NCBI GenBank assembly: GCA_009379725.1
Contig: WHTF01000006.1
Span: 1-64,000, forward strand
Length of the DNA stretch: 64,000 nucleotides
Direction of reading: 5' to 3'
Source: Deltaproteobacteria bacterium
GTDB taxonomy: Bacteria > Desulfobacterota > Binatia > UBA9968
The position numbers and the translations under genes were made by a program. Below the pieces are notes generated by a model, which saw only the letters and a list, made by a program, of their open reading frames with translations, was not told where the DNA came from and did not search any database. Below, in pieces: positions 33,854-42,756 of the stretch (within the stretch, counting starts at the first letter, position 1; each line of letters opens with the position of its first letter).

Positions 33854-36145
33854 GTGACTGAAAGTAAGCCGCAAATCAGCTTGGTTCATTCCGCATTATC
33901 CGACCGACGATTAGTTATTGTTTCCAATCGATTGCCCTTCAATGTCAGCTTCGAGGACGGAAAGATGACATTCAATGAAAGCGCCGGGGGCCTGGTTACG
34001 GGCCTGGCGTCTTTTATGCAGTCGCGCAGACGAGCGCCGGCCCTTAACGTGGATCATCTTTGGGTGGGCTGGCCGGGATGCACGGTTGACGTCTCCCTCA
34101 GAGATCAGTTGATCCACGAGGCGCTCGCCTCTTTTCAATCATTTCCCGTGTTTCTTACCGACGAACAGATGGAGAAATTCTATCTGGGATTTTGTAACGC
34201 GACGATTTGGCCGTTGTTTCATTATTTTCCCACCTTCACGGAGTATCAGTCGGGCTATTGGGAGCAGTACAAAGAAATCAATCAGGTCTTTTGTGAGGCT
34301 CTGAGCGACGTCATCAGGCCCAATGACGTCCTGTGGATTCACGACTATCATCTGATGCTGCTGCCGAGGCTGGTGAAAATCCGAATGCCTCGCGTGTCGG
34401 TGGGGTTTTTCTTACACATCCCGTTTCCATCGTTCGAGGTGTTTCGTCTTCTGCCGGGAGAATGGCGCCGCGAGATTCTCGAAGGTCTGTTGGGTGCCGA
34501 CTTGATCGGTTTTCATACCTACGAGTACACGCACCATTTTTTGCAGTGTGTCCTGCGCATCCTGGGTTATGAGCATCAGATGGCTCAAATTCTAACTGCC
34601 GATCACGTGGTCAAGGTGGACACCTTTCCGATGGGAATCGATTACGAGAAGTTCTCCAATGCGCCGGCTGAGCCTGACACCGAGCGTGAGACACAAGCGC
34701 TTCGAAGCACGCTTGCCGAGTTCAAAGTGGTCCTGTCGGTGGACCGGCTCGATTACTCTAAAGGTATATTGAATCGTCTCGAGGGCTACGACTTGTTCCT
34801 GGAGAGCAATCCTCAATTCCAGGGCAAGGTCGTGTTGCTGATGATCGTCGTGCCGTCGCGTATCGGCGTTTTACAATACGACCGTATGAAGCGACAGGTC
34901 GAGGAACGGGTGGGCAAAATCAATGGGCGCTTTGGACGCGTCGGCTGGACGCCCGTGGTGTATCAGTATCGCCATGTCCCGTTCTCGTCTCTGGTCGCGT
35001 TCTATTCCGTCAGCGACGTTTGTTTGGTTACCCCATTGCGGGACGGTATGAATCTTGTCGCTAAGGAATATGTCGCTACGCGGACGGACGGCACCGGAAT
35101 GCTGATACTGAGCGAAATGGCCGGATCGGTGAAGGAATTGCCTGAAGCCATTATCATCAATCCAAATAATCGCAGAGAAATTGCCGTGGCGCTGAAGGAG
35201 GCACTGGAAACTCCGTTGGAGGAGCAGAAAAGACGCAATCAAATCATGCAACGACGTCTGAAACGTTACCATGTGAGCCGTTGGGCGAATGATTTTTTAA
35301 ATAATCTCGGTGGCTTGCGGGAGGTGCAGGATCACATCGAAGCCACACTGCTCTCGCCAAAGGCACGGCGTGAAGTTATTGATCGGTATAAAAAAAGTCG
35401 CCGCCGCGGGTTGTTTTTAGACTACGACGGTACTTTGACACCTTTGGTTCGCTCCCCAGCAATGGCAAAACCCGACGATATGCGACTGGGGCTTCTACGA
35501 TCGTTAGCCTCAGACCCGGCAAACGATATCGTTATCACCAGCGGACGAGATCGGCACTCGCTGCAAGAGTGGTTTGGCGATCTGCGCGTCGGCTTGGTAG
35601 CCGAGCACGGGGCGTGGCTGAAGCGAGCTGGAGAATCGTGGCAATTGTTTAAACCGTTTTCCGTTGCGTGGAAGCGCCAGCTATTACCGATACTCGAGAT
35701 TTACGCGGATCGATTGCCCGGCGCTTTCGTTGAAGAGAAGGAGAATTCCACGGCATGGCATTACCGCTTGGCGGATCCGGAGCAGGCGGGATTTCTTGCA
35801 GCTGAACTGACCGATCATCTGCTCAACTTGATTTCAAAGACGGACCTGCAGGTCATCCAGGGCAGCAAAGTGGTCGAAGTCACGCATGCCGGTGTCGACA
35901 AGGGAAGCGCAGCTTTGAAGTGGATTATTGAAAACGAATACGATTTTGTCCTGGCGCTTGGGGACGACCTGACGGACGAGGATTTGTTCAGGGTGCTGCC
36001 TGAATGGGCGGTGTCCATTCGCGTCGGTATTGCCGGGACGCACGCACGTCACAATCTGCGCAATAATGCCGATGTGATTGACCTGCTCCAATCCCTCGCC
36101 CTACCTTCAAGTGTGTCGCTGAAAGCTACCCACAGACCCAGTTAA
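33854..36145 (+). CDS. otsAB: Bifunctional trehalose-6-phosphate synthase/phosphatase
   Basis: A 763-residue fusion. Residues 15-495 form a GT20 synthase: VSNRLPFNV, the NESAGGLVTGL UDP-glucose loop, WIHDYHLMLLP, FLHIPFPS, SVDRLDYSKGI and PLRDGMNLVAKEYVA. Residues 510-763 form an HAD phosphatase: DYDGTLTP near 523, TSGRDR, AEHGAW and GDDLTDEDLFRV. Together they turn UDP-glucose and glucose-6-phosphate into trehalose, an osmolyte and stress protectant. The GTG start has AGGAGAG about 11 nt upstream. No adjacent trehalose genes. Complete in both halves. Confidence 0.97.
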   Translation: MTESKPQISLVHSALSDRRLVIVSNRLPFNVSFEDGKMTFNESAGGLVTGLASFMQSRRRAPALNVDHLWVGWPGCTVDVSLRDQLIHEALASFQSFPVFLTDEQMEKFYLGFCNATIWPLFHYFPTFTEYQSGYWEQYKEINQVFCEALSDVIRPNDVLWIHDYHLMLLPRLVKIRMPRVSVGFFLHIPFPSFEVFRLLPGEWRREILEGLLGADLIGFHTYEYTHHFLQCVLRILGYEHQMAQILTADHVVKVDTFPMGIDYEKFSNAPAEPDTERETQALRSTLAEFKVVLSVDRLDYSKGILNRLEGYDLFLESNPQFQGKVVLLMIVVPSRIGVLQYDRMKRQVEERVGKINGRFGRVGWTPVVYQYRHVPFSSLVAFYSVSDVCLVTPLRDGMNLVAKEYVATRTDGTGMLILSEMAGSVKELPEAIIINPNNRREIAVALKEALETPLEEQKRRNQIMQRRLKRYHVSRWANDFLNNLGGLREVQDHIEATLLSPKARREVIDRYKKSRRRGLFLDYDGTLTPLVRSPAMAKPDDMRLGLLRSLASDPANDIVITSGRDRHSLQEWFGDLRVGLVAEHGAWLKRAGESWQLFKPFSVAWKRQLLPILEIYADRLPGAFVEEKENSTAWHYRLADPEQAGFLAAELTDHLLNLISKTDLQVIQGSKVVEVTHAGVDKGSAALKWIIENEYDFVLALGDDLTDEDLFRVLPEWAVSIRVGIAGTHARHNLRNNADVIDLLQSLALPSSVSLKATHRPS

Positions 36146-36374
36146 ATGGATTGTGCGATTCGTCGCGCGATCGGTGTAAAGGATAGCGGGAGTCTTGGTA
36201 ATACCCTTGGTTGGACAAATCCGCGGACAATTGATATGGCCTAAGAGAAGTATGTGCTGTTTTTTTGTGTCGATAAGCGAGCTAAGGATTTCGTCCTCTA
36301 TTTAATAGATATCGGCGTTTGCTAAGGTGCCACGGTTAAACATTAAGGGTTTTATTTCAACTCAGGAGGTGCAA

Positions 36375-38072
36375 ATGGATTACGATCTTTTAGTTCGTCG
36401 CGGGCGCGTTGTCGATGGCTCGGGACTGCCGTCTTACGTCGCTGACGTAGGTATAAAAGGAGGCAAAGTCGTCGAAGTGGGGCGGTTAAACGGCAGCGCG
36501 GCACGGACCATCGATGCCGACGGTTTGGCTGTTGCTCCCGGCTTTATCGATCATCACACCCATTTGGACGCGCAAATGTTGTGGGACCCGTATGGAACCT
36601 GCGAGCCGCAGCACGGCGTCACGACCGTAGTCATGGGCAATTGCGGGTTATCGCTGGCGCCGGTCAAGAAGGGCGATGAGGATGCCATTGTAAAGAGTTT
36701 CGTTCGCGTCGAGGCGATTCCTCGCTTTGCCCTGGAGCAAGGAGTGAAATGGGGTTGGAATAGCTACGGCCAATACCTCGATAACTTTGAAGGCAAAGTC
36801 GGCATCAATATCGGCGGACTTGTCGGCCATATCGCCATGCGTCACAACGTGATGGGCGAGGAAGCCGTGGAGCGTACGGCGACGGGGAAGGAAGTCCAGC
36901 AAATGCGCGGCTTGGTATTGGATGCGATGGAAGGCGGCGCCCTGGGACTGTCGACCAATCGTAATGAACGTCATATGCGCGAAGACGGTAAGCCGGTGGC
37001 CAGCCGTTTGGCCGACGACGAAGAATTATTCGCCCTTTGCGATGTTTTGGCGGAGCGCAACGGCGGCGTCATCGAAACGATCTTGGGCCGTAACAAAATC
37101 GAGCATTTCAAATTTTACCACGAGCTCGCCAAGCGAACGCAAAGGCCGGTGCTCTGGCAGAGCCTGCAACACCGCTGGGCTGAGCCTAATCTGTGGCGTG
37201 AACAGCTTGACGCGGTGGAGCCGATTTTTCGTGAGGGATACCAGGCTTATGGCTTATCCCATACCGTTCCCCTGGTTCGGCACTTTGAGCTGAAGAACTG
37301 CCAGGTTTTCGATGAATTCCCGACCTGGAAGAACCTCATGTTCCTGCCGGTGGAAGTGCGCAAGCAAGCGTTTGCCGATCCGGCAACACGACAGAAGCTG
37401 AGAGACGACTTGGCCAATCCGGCGCCGACCAACTTTCATAGGAATTGGAATATCGTGCGCGTGGAAAAAGTGGTGCAGCCGGAGAACGAAAAGTACGCCG
37501 GCAAGACGATTGCCGAGTTGGGCACGATGCGGAATCAAGATCCGCTCGATGCGTTCCTGGATCTAGCTTTGGATGAAGATCTCGGCACGGTGTTCTGGAA
37601 CTCCAATAATGGCGGCGACATCGATGCCATGGGCGAGATCCTGCGCAGTCCGTACGTCCTGGTCGGTACCTCCGATGCCGGCGCGCACGTCCAGTTTGGC
37701 GCCGATTTCGGTTATTGCACGATTCTTCTCGGCATGTGGGTCCGCGAGCGCCAGGTCATGAGCCTTGAGCAGGCGGTTCACAAACTGACATTTCATGTAG
37801 CGTCGATCTTTGGCTTGCAAGGCCGCGGTTTGTTGCGGCCGGGCTACGCCGCGGACTTGGCGATCTTCGATCCCAAGACAGTGAATTCCCACGAGCCCGA
37901 ATGGGCGAGTGATTATCCGGCGGGCAGTAAACGTTTGATCCAGCGCTCGGTCGGAATGCATTACACGGTCGTGAATGGAACGGTTATTCACGAAGACGGC
38001 CGCATGAGCGGCGACCTCCCGGGTCAAGTCCTGCGCGGTCCGCTGTATCGGGAGCAGAAGGTGGCGGCATAG
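36375..38072 (+). CDS. N-acyl-D-amino-acid deacylase-type amidohydrolase
   Basis: A 565-residue metal-dependent amidohydrolase. The HxH metal motif is in PGFIDHHTHLD, and NCGLSLAPV, GLSTNRNERHM and VGTSDAGAHVQFGADFG follow; the last supplies the catalytic Asp. This arrangement is that of the D-aminoacylase group, which removes acyl groups from D-amino acids or cleaves cyclic amides. The start at ATG 36375 is supported by AGGAGG 6 nt upstream, not the GTG at 36327. A Rieske protein gene starts 4 bp after the stop, so both are cotranscribed. True substrate unknown. Confidence 0.92.
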   Translation: MDYDLLVRRGRVVDGSGLPSYVADVGIKGGKVVEVGRLNGSAARTIDADGLAVAPGFIDHHTHLDAQMLWDPYGTCEPQHGVTTVVMGNCGLSLAPVKKGDEDAIVKSFVRVEAIPRFALEQGVKWGWNSYGQYLDNFEGKVGINIGGLVGHIAMRHNVMGEEAVERTATGKEVQQMRGLVLDAMEGGALGLSTNRNERHMREDGKPVASRLADDEELFALCDVLAERNGGVIETILGRNKIEHFKFYHELAKRTQRPVLWQSLQHRWAEPNLWREQLDAVEPIFREGYQAYGLSHTVPLVRHFELKNCQVFDEFPTWKNLMFLPVEVRKQAFADPATRQKLRDDLANPAPTNFHRNWNIVRVEKVVQPENEKYAGKTIAELGTMRNQDPLDAFLDLALDEDLGTVFWNSNNGGDIDAMGEILRSPYVLVGTSDAGAHVQFGADFGYCTILLGMWVRERQVMSLEQAVHKLTFHVASIFGLQGRGLLRPGYAADLAIFDPKTVNSHEPEWASDYPAGSKRLIQRSVGMHYTVVNGTVIHEDGRMSGDLPGQVLRGPLYREQKVAA

Positions 38073-38076
38073 AGCG

Positions 38077-38400
38077 ATGGGGGTGAGTTATGTACCGGTT
38101 GCCCGTGTCGGAGAGTTGGCGCCGGGCGGCATGAAAGAAGTCGATCTCGGCGGGCGCCAAGTCCTCTTGGCGTTCGTCGAGGGCAAATACTTTGCTTTCT
38201 CCAGACAATGTCCCCACGAAGAGGCCGATTTAAAATCGGCCGGACAACTCCTGAACGGAACGAAGTTACGTTGCAATAACCACAGCTATTGTTTTGACCT
38301 TGAGACGGGCGAATGCACGCTCCCCCAAGGGGGACCTCCATTGACGGTGCTACCCGCGGAGGAAAAAGGCGAAGAGGTTTGTATTCGCCTCGAATGGTAA
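38077..38400 (+). CDS. Rieske [2Fe-2S] ferredoxin
   Basis: A 107-residue stand-alone Rieske protein: cluster ligands in CPHEEADL (C-x-H) and CNNHSYCFDLETGEC (C-x2-H), with 17-20 residues between the pairs. Such ferredoxins feed electrons to Rieske oxygenases in the cytoplasm. The ATG lies 4 bp after the amidohydrolase stop, an unusual partner; no oxygenase component is encoded in the vicinity. It may simply be carried in the operon or serve another locus. Confidence 0.92.
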   Translation: MGVSYVPVARVGELAPGGMKEVDLGGRQVLLAFVEGKYFAFSRQCPHEEADLKSAGQLLNGTKLRCNNHSYCFDLETGECTLPQGGPPLTVLPAEEKGEEVCIRLEW

Positions 38401-38619
38401 ATTGAGTTCGGACTTTACGCTGGCAGGCCGCGGCTCGGCCTGCGAGGTGTTTGCCACAGCGATGACTGTGAACCCCCCTTTGTTTCATCTAACCTCGTTC
38501 GCCCGACAACGAAAGCTTCTTGGCGCTAGCTCTGGTCAATATCGCGAGAAAAGGTAAATTTCGACGTGCCCGATCGGCTGATACCCGGACGATAAGCTTC
38601 ATCTGAGAAAAGAGGCTTC

Positions 38620-39516
38620 ATGACCCCCTGCAACAAAAGTATGATAGCGGCGGCACTCCGGCTCGTGCTTCTAGTCGGCATGATGCTTGGCGCCGGTGAG
38701 CTGAGCGCGCAAGAGAAAAATTTTCTTTGGAAGGTGCATTCCGAACCGCACAATCTCTATATTCTCGGTTCGATTCATGTCCTCAAGAAGGAAAACTATC
38801 CACTGAAAAAGAGCATCGAGGAGACATTTGACAGCACGAACAAGCTGGTTCTCGAAATCGACTTGCGAAGGGCGAAGCCTGAGTTAGTCGAGCAGCTGGC
38901 GATCCGGAAAGGTATGAACACCGACGGTACCACTCTGCACCAGAAAGTCTCCAAAGAGACTTATGAGATGTTGGCCAAGCGGACAAAAGAACTAGGTTTT
39001 GACGTAGCCATGCTGAAACCTTTTAAACCTTGGGTCGTGGCTATGACCATGGTGGCCATGAAGCTGCAAAAACTCGGATTTGATCCGAACTTGGGAGTCG
39101 ATCGTTATCTAGCCGAGCGTGCCAAGCGAGCGGATAAACCCACCGTTGGACTGGAAACCGCGGAATTTCAGATCGGTTTGTTCGATCAATTGTCCGCACG
39201 GGATCAAGAGCGGTTACTGCGCCAAAGCATGAGTGACATGGACCATTTGGAAGAGAACGTGGATGAGATCGTCCAGTCGTGGAAAACGGGCGATATCGAT
39301 GGCGTGGAAAAGCTGCTGCTCGCCGGGATGCGCGACTATCCGGAAATCCATCAAAAGGTGATCGATGAACGCAACCGCCGCTGGGTGCCGCAGATAGAAA
39401 ATTTCTTGTCGGGCGGCGAGAAAGCGTTGGTGGTCGTCGGTGCGGCTCATCTGGTCGGGAAAAACGGCGTCATTGAGTTGTTGAAGGGGCGAGGCCACAG
39501 GGTGGAGCAACAATAA
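38620..39516 (+). CDS. TraB/GumN family protein
   Basis: A 298-residue protein with a signal peptide (residues 8-30, LRLVLLVGMMLGAGELSAQ) and the TraB/GumN (Tiki-like) fold: YILGSIHVLKKENYPL with the GxxH motif, GVDRYLAERAKRADKPTVGLET and the C-terminal VVVGAAHLVGKNGVIELL. Family members are suspected metal-dependent proteases of the periplasm. The stop overlaps the ATG of the next CBS gene by one base (TAATG), so the two are coupled. Confidence 0.92.
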   Translation: MTPCNKSMIAAALRLVLLVGMMLGAGELSAQEKNFLWKVHSEPHNLYILGSIHVLKKENYPLKKSIEETFDSTNKLVLEIDLRRAKPELVEQLAIRKGMNTDGTTLHQKVSKETYEMLAKRTKELGFDVAMLKPFKPWVVAMTMVAMKLQKLGFDPNLGVDRYLAERAKRADKPTVGLETAEFQIGLFDQLSARDQERLLRQSMSDMDHLEENVDEIVQSWKTGDIDGVEKLLLAGMRDYPEIHQKVIDERNRRWVPQIENFLSGGEKALVVVGAAHLVGKNGVIELLKGRGHRVEQQ

Positions 39517-40016
39517 TGAAGAGTGAAAAACATGCAAATGACATAACGGTAGCAGAGTGGATGACGGAGGCCGTTTTGGCCGTCGAGATTTACGACAGCA
39601 TTTCTATTGCCCGGCAACTCATGGCCAAGCACCGCGTCAATCAGCTGCCGGTGATCGACAACGACCGCCTCATGGGCATCGTGACGGACAGAGATATCCG
39701 CGATGCCTACCCGACGAGCATGTTGATCGGACGAGCCAAAGAGATCGATGAGTTCGCCGAGTCCTATACCGTGGAGGAGGTCATGACTCATGATGTTTTC
39801 ACTGTCCGGCCCGACACGCCGCTGGCGACGGCAGTGGCGTTATTGCGCCGCCACCGTATCGGCTCCCTGCCCGTGGTCAAGAATAAGCAGCTGGTCGGAA
39901 TCATTACCCGCAGCGATATTTTGGATTTCGTACTGAGCGGCGCCGGTATTAAAGTTTCGCCGGCGGCAAAAAAAGCCCGCAAGAAAGCGCGAGCCGCGAA
40001 AAAGCATAGGGCTTGA
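39516..40016 (+). CDS. CBS-pair protein
   Basis: A 166-residue protein with two CBS motifs (WMTEAVLAVEIYDSISIARQ, LMGIVTDRDIRDA; VMTHDVFTVRPDTPLATAVA, LVGIITRSDILDFV) and a Lys/Ala-rich basic tail (KKARKKARAAKKH) that could bind nucleic acid or acidic surfaces. The domain should bind adenine nucleotides. It is translationally coupled to the TraB/GumN gene and followed by yajQ. Confidence 0.92.
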   Translation: MKSEKHANDITVAEWMTEAVLAVEIYDSISIARQLMAKHRVNQLPVIDNDRLMGIVTDRDIRDAYPTSMLIGRAKEIDEFAESYTVEEVMTHDVFTVRPDTPLATAVALLRRHRIGSLPVVKNKQLVGIITRSDILDFVLSGAGIKVSPAAKKARKKARAAKKHRA

Positions 40017-40081
40017 TGTTTAGGCTGGAACCGATGATCATTTGACGCCAAGTTTAAATATCCAATCAGGAGAAATGTATC

Positions 40082-40573
40082 ATGCCCTCTTTCGACATCG
40101 TCAACCGTATCGATTTGCAGGAGGTCGACAACGCGGTCAATATCACCAAGAAGACCATTCAGACGCGCTACGACTTTCGCGAATCGAAAACCGAAATCAC
40201 TCTGGACAAGAAGGACAAGAAAATTACCGTAACGACGGAAGATGAAATGAGAATGCGGGCAGTGCAGGAAACGTTGGTCGAAAATTTGGCGAAGCGGAAG
40301 GTCGATACCAAATGTTTAGAGGTTAAGGCTAGTGAAATGGCCGCCCATGGGATGATCCAAAAGGAGATTTCCATTAAGGAAGGCGTCGATTCCGATACCG
40401 CCCGGTCCATCGTTAAATTGATCAAGGACCAGAAGCTGAAGGTGCAAGCGGCCATTCAGGAAAAACAGGTTCGGGTGACAGGGAAAAAGATCGACGATTT
40501 GCAGGTCGTCATCAAAGTGTTAAGGTCATCGAATATGCCTATTCCACTGCAGTTTATCAATATGCAGAACTGA
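40082..40573 (+). CDS. yajQ: YajQ family nucleotide-binding protein
   Basis: A 163-residue YajQ protein: starts [19 protein letters not shown] and shows [31 protein letters not shown] and [12 protein letters not shown], as expected for the double ferredoxin-like fold. Members bind cyclic di-GMP or nucleic acids; in Xanthomonas one controls virulence genes. AGGAGAAATGTATC precedes the ATG. Full length, no oddity. Confidence 0.96.
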   Translation: MPSFDIVNRIDLQEVDNAVNITKKTIQTRYDFRESKTEITLDKKDKKITVTTEDEMRMRAVQETLVENLAKRKVDTKCLEVKASEMAAHGMIQKEISIKEGVDSDTARSIVKLIKDQKLKVQAAIQEKQVRVTGKKIDDLQVVIKVLRSSNMPIPLQFINMQN

Positions 40574-40616
40574 ACAGCGGCGATGGGACGTTCAGGCGCT
40601 CGAAAGAGGAGGAACG

Positions 40617-41021
40617 ATGAGCGAGTCGAAAGACAAAATTCACAAAGAAGATGAACAGTGGAGAAAAGAGCTCACTGCGGAGCAATATGAGGTTTGCCGT
40701 CAAAAGGGTACCGAGCGGGCGTTCACCGGACAATACTGGGATTGTCATGAGCAGGGCGTTTACCGCTGTGCTTGTTGCGGCAATGAACTATTCAGCTCCG
40801 ATACGAAGTTCGATTCCGGCACCGGCTGGCCGAGTTTTTATGCGCCGGTTGCGGAAGGCAACGTTGAAACGGAGACCGATAACAGCTTCTTTATGCGCCG
40901 CACCGAAGCGCTCTGTAGCAAGTGCGACGCCCATCTAGGCCATGTGTTCGACGATGGACCCGCGCCGACTCATTTGCGCTACTGTATCAATTCCGCTTCT
41001 TTGAAACTCGATAAAAAATAA
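40617..41021 (+). CDS. msrB: Peptide-methionine (R)-S-oxide reductase
   Basis: A 134-residue MsrB that repairs oxidised methionine. The zinc site is formed by C51/C54 (CACC) and C100/C103 (CSKC), the active cysteine is C123 in RYCINSASL, and GTGWPSFY and GHVFDDGP are intact. A resolving cysteine is not evident, so thioredoxin or another reductant may act directly. GAGGAGGAACG precedes the ATG. Same strand as yajQ and the thioesterase gene that follows after 13 bp. Confidence 0.97.
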   Translation: MSESKDKIHKEDEQWRKELTAEQYEVCRQKGTERAFTGQYWDCHEQGVYRCACCGNELFSSDTKFDSGTGWPSFYAPVAEGNVETETDNSFFMRRTEALCSKCDAHLGHVFDDGPAPTHLRYCINSASLKLDKK

Positions 41022-41034
41022 GAGTGTTAACGCC

Positions 41035-41493
41035 GTGATGGATAAACAGGCCTTTCAAGACCAAGGCACGGTCAGCTACTGCCATGGTTGTGGGGCGGAC
41101 AATGAGAAAGGTCTTCGAATCAAGAGCTATTGGGACGGCGATGAAGCGGTCGCGACTTGGCGGGCGCAGCCGCACCATTGCGGCGGGACAAAACAAAGCG
41201 TCAACGGCGGTATCATCGCATCGCTCATCGATTGCCACAGCTTGAATCTTGCTATTGCCCAGGCTTACCGAGCGGAGCAGCGTCGGATCGGCAGCAAACC
41301 CCGGATCGGCTACGTCACGGCGAATATGAATATTTCCTATTTGCAGCCCACACCCATTGACGACCCGATCGAACTGCGGGCGCGAATAATCAAAGTTGAT
41401 GGACGCAAAGCATGGGTCAGTTGTACGTTGTCTGCCGCCGGGGAGATACGGGCGAGGGGTGAGGTGCTCGGAGTTCGAGTCGAATGGGAATAG
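41035..41493 (+). CDS. PaaI-like hotdog thioesterase
   Basis: A 152-residue hotdog-fold protein: YCHGCGADNEKGLRI at the start, VNGGIIASLIDCHSLNLA (helix with the catalytic Asp) and VTANMNISYLQPTPIDDPIEL. Members hydrolyse acyl-CoAs. Two starts are possible, GTG 41035 or ATG 41038. It lies 13 bp after msrB. Substrate unknown. Confidence 0.88.
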   Translation: MMDKQAFQDQGTVSYCHGCGADNEKGLRIKSYWDGDEAVATWRAQPHHCGGTKQSVNGGIIASLIDCHSLNLAIAQAYRAEQRRIGSKPRIGYVTANMNISYLQPTPIDDPIELRARIIKVDGRKAWVSCTLSAAGEIRARGEVLGVRVEWE

Positions 41494-41497
41494 GACT

Positions 41498-41622
41498 GTT
41501 CCAAATGTTCCAAAGGTTTCAAGGTTCCAATCGTTCAGAGCATGTCCGGTGTGCGTAGATTTTATTGGTAAGTCATAGGGTTAAACACTGGAACTCCTGA
41601 AACGATTGGAACGACTGGAACC
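41498..41622. repeat. Short TTCCAA tandem and inverted repeat between genes
   Basis: From 41498 the sequence repeats TTCCAA/TTTCAA four times, ending TTCCAATCGTTCAG at 41525-41538; from 41588 to 41622 the complement appears (CTGAAACGATTGGAA, flanked by CTGGAAC copies). The arms can form a long imperfect hairpin between the thioesterase and aldo/keto reductase genes. Function unknown; it may be a mobile miniature repeat or transcript end. Confidence 0.5.
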
Positions 41623-41639
41623 GCGTTTTTATTGATGCC

Positions 41640-42584
41640 GTGGAGTACACTACCTTAGGTCGCACCGGATTGAAGGTCAGCGTTGCCGGTTTGGGTTGCG
41701 GAGGGCCGAGTCGCCTGGGCTTGCGCAACAATGGCGACTCGGAAGCCGGTGCTGTTGCATTGGTTCGTCAGGCCATCGAGCTTGGCGTGAATTTTCTCGA
41801 CACCGCGCAGTCATACGGCACCGAGCCCGTCGTCGGCAAAGCCATCGCCGAACTGCGCCGCGAGGAACTGGTCATCTCGACCAAGAAAACCTTACCGCCG
41901 GCCGATCGTGGCAATCCCGAAGATGAGGTCGTCAAGGGACTCGAGCAGAGTCTCAAGCTGATCGGCACCGATTATGTCGACGTTTATCATCTTCACGGCG
42001 TCGAGCCGAAAGATTACGTTTTCGCCGAAGAACGATTGCTGCCGGCGATGCGGCGCCTCCGCGACCAAGGGAAAATTCGCTTTATCGGCGTCACGGAAGG
42101 CTTTCCACAGGACCCATCGCATCGGATGTTACACGAAAGCCTGATGGAGAATTTATGGGACGTGGTCATGGTGGGCTTCAACCTGCTCAATCCGTCCGCG
42201 CGCAAAGCCGTCTTTCTTTTGACGGCAAGCAATCGTGTAGGTGTCTTGAACATGTTTGCCGTACGCAGAGCCCTGAGCCAGCCGGATCGTTTGAGAAGCT
42301 TGTGCGGCGAATTGCTTGAGAAGGGAATGATTCCACGCGACGCTGTCGATGCGGATGATCCGCTTGGTTTTCTTCTTGAGGAAGGGGTCGCCGCGACATT
42401 GCCGGAAGCGGCTTATCGTTTCTGCCGTCACGAACCGGCCGTCGATATTGTGTTGACCGGCACGGGCAATCCGGAACATCTCAAAGCCAATATCGAAGCC
42501 ATTCTGAAGCCCGCCTTGCCGCAACAGACTCTCGGACGACTGGAACAATTGTTCGGCGAGTTAGATTCACTCACCGCTAACTAG
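41640..42584 (+). CDS. Aldo/keto reductase
   Basis: A 314-residue NADPH-dependent aldo/keto reductase: TLGRTGLKVSVAGLGCG, the catalytic D and Y in NFLDTAQSYGTEP, K in VISTKKTLPP, H in VDVYHLHGVE. The GTG start lacks a ribosome site. Later parts (GVLNMFAVRRAL, VLTGTGNPEHLKANIEA) fit the family. Substrate unknown; a second, distantly related reductase is encoded on the other strand nearby. Confidence 0.92.
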   Translation: MEYTTLGRTGLKVSVAGLGCGGPSRLGLRNNGDSEAGAVALVRQAIELGVNFLDTAQSYGTEPVVGKAIAELRREELVISTKKTLPPADRGNPEDEVVKGLEQSLKLIGTDYVDVYHLHGVEPKDYVFAEERLLPAMRRLRDQGKIRFIGVTEGFPQDPSHRMLHESLMENLWDVVMVGFNLLNPSARKAVFLLTASNRVGVLNMFAVRRALSQPDRLRSLCGELLEKGMIPRDAVDADDPLGFLLEEGVAATLPEAAYRFCRHEPAVDIVLTGTGNPEHLKANIEAILKPALPQQTLGRLEQLFGELDSLTAN

Positions 42585-42756
42585 TCCGTTAAAACGGAAC
42601 GAGAGATAAAAGCGCAAGGATGAATTAAACTTCTGTGAGATTTAGCCTATTTACCCTTCAAAGATCATCTTTTACATCATAGACCTACCTCTGAGATTTT
42701 GAGCAGCCGTTAGGGGTGTGTCGGCACCCTGTGAGATCGCCCATCAGCGACTGGTT

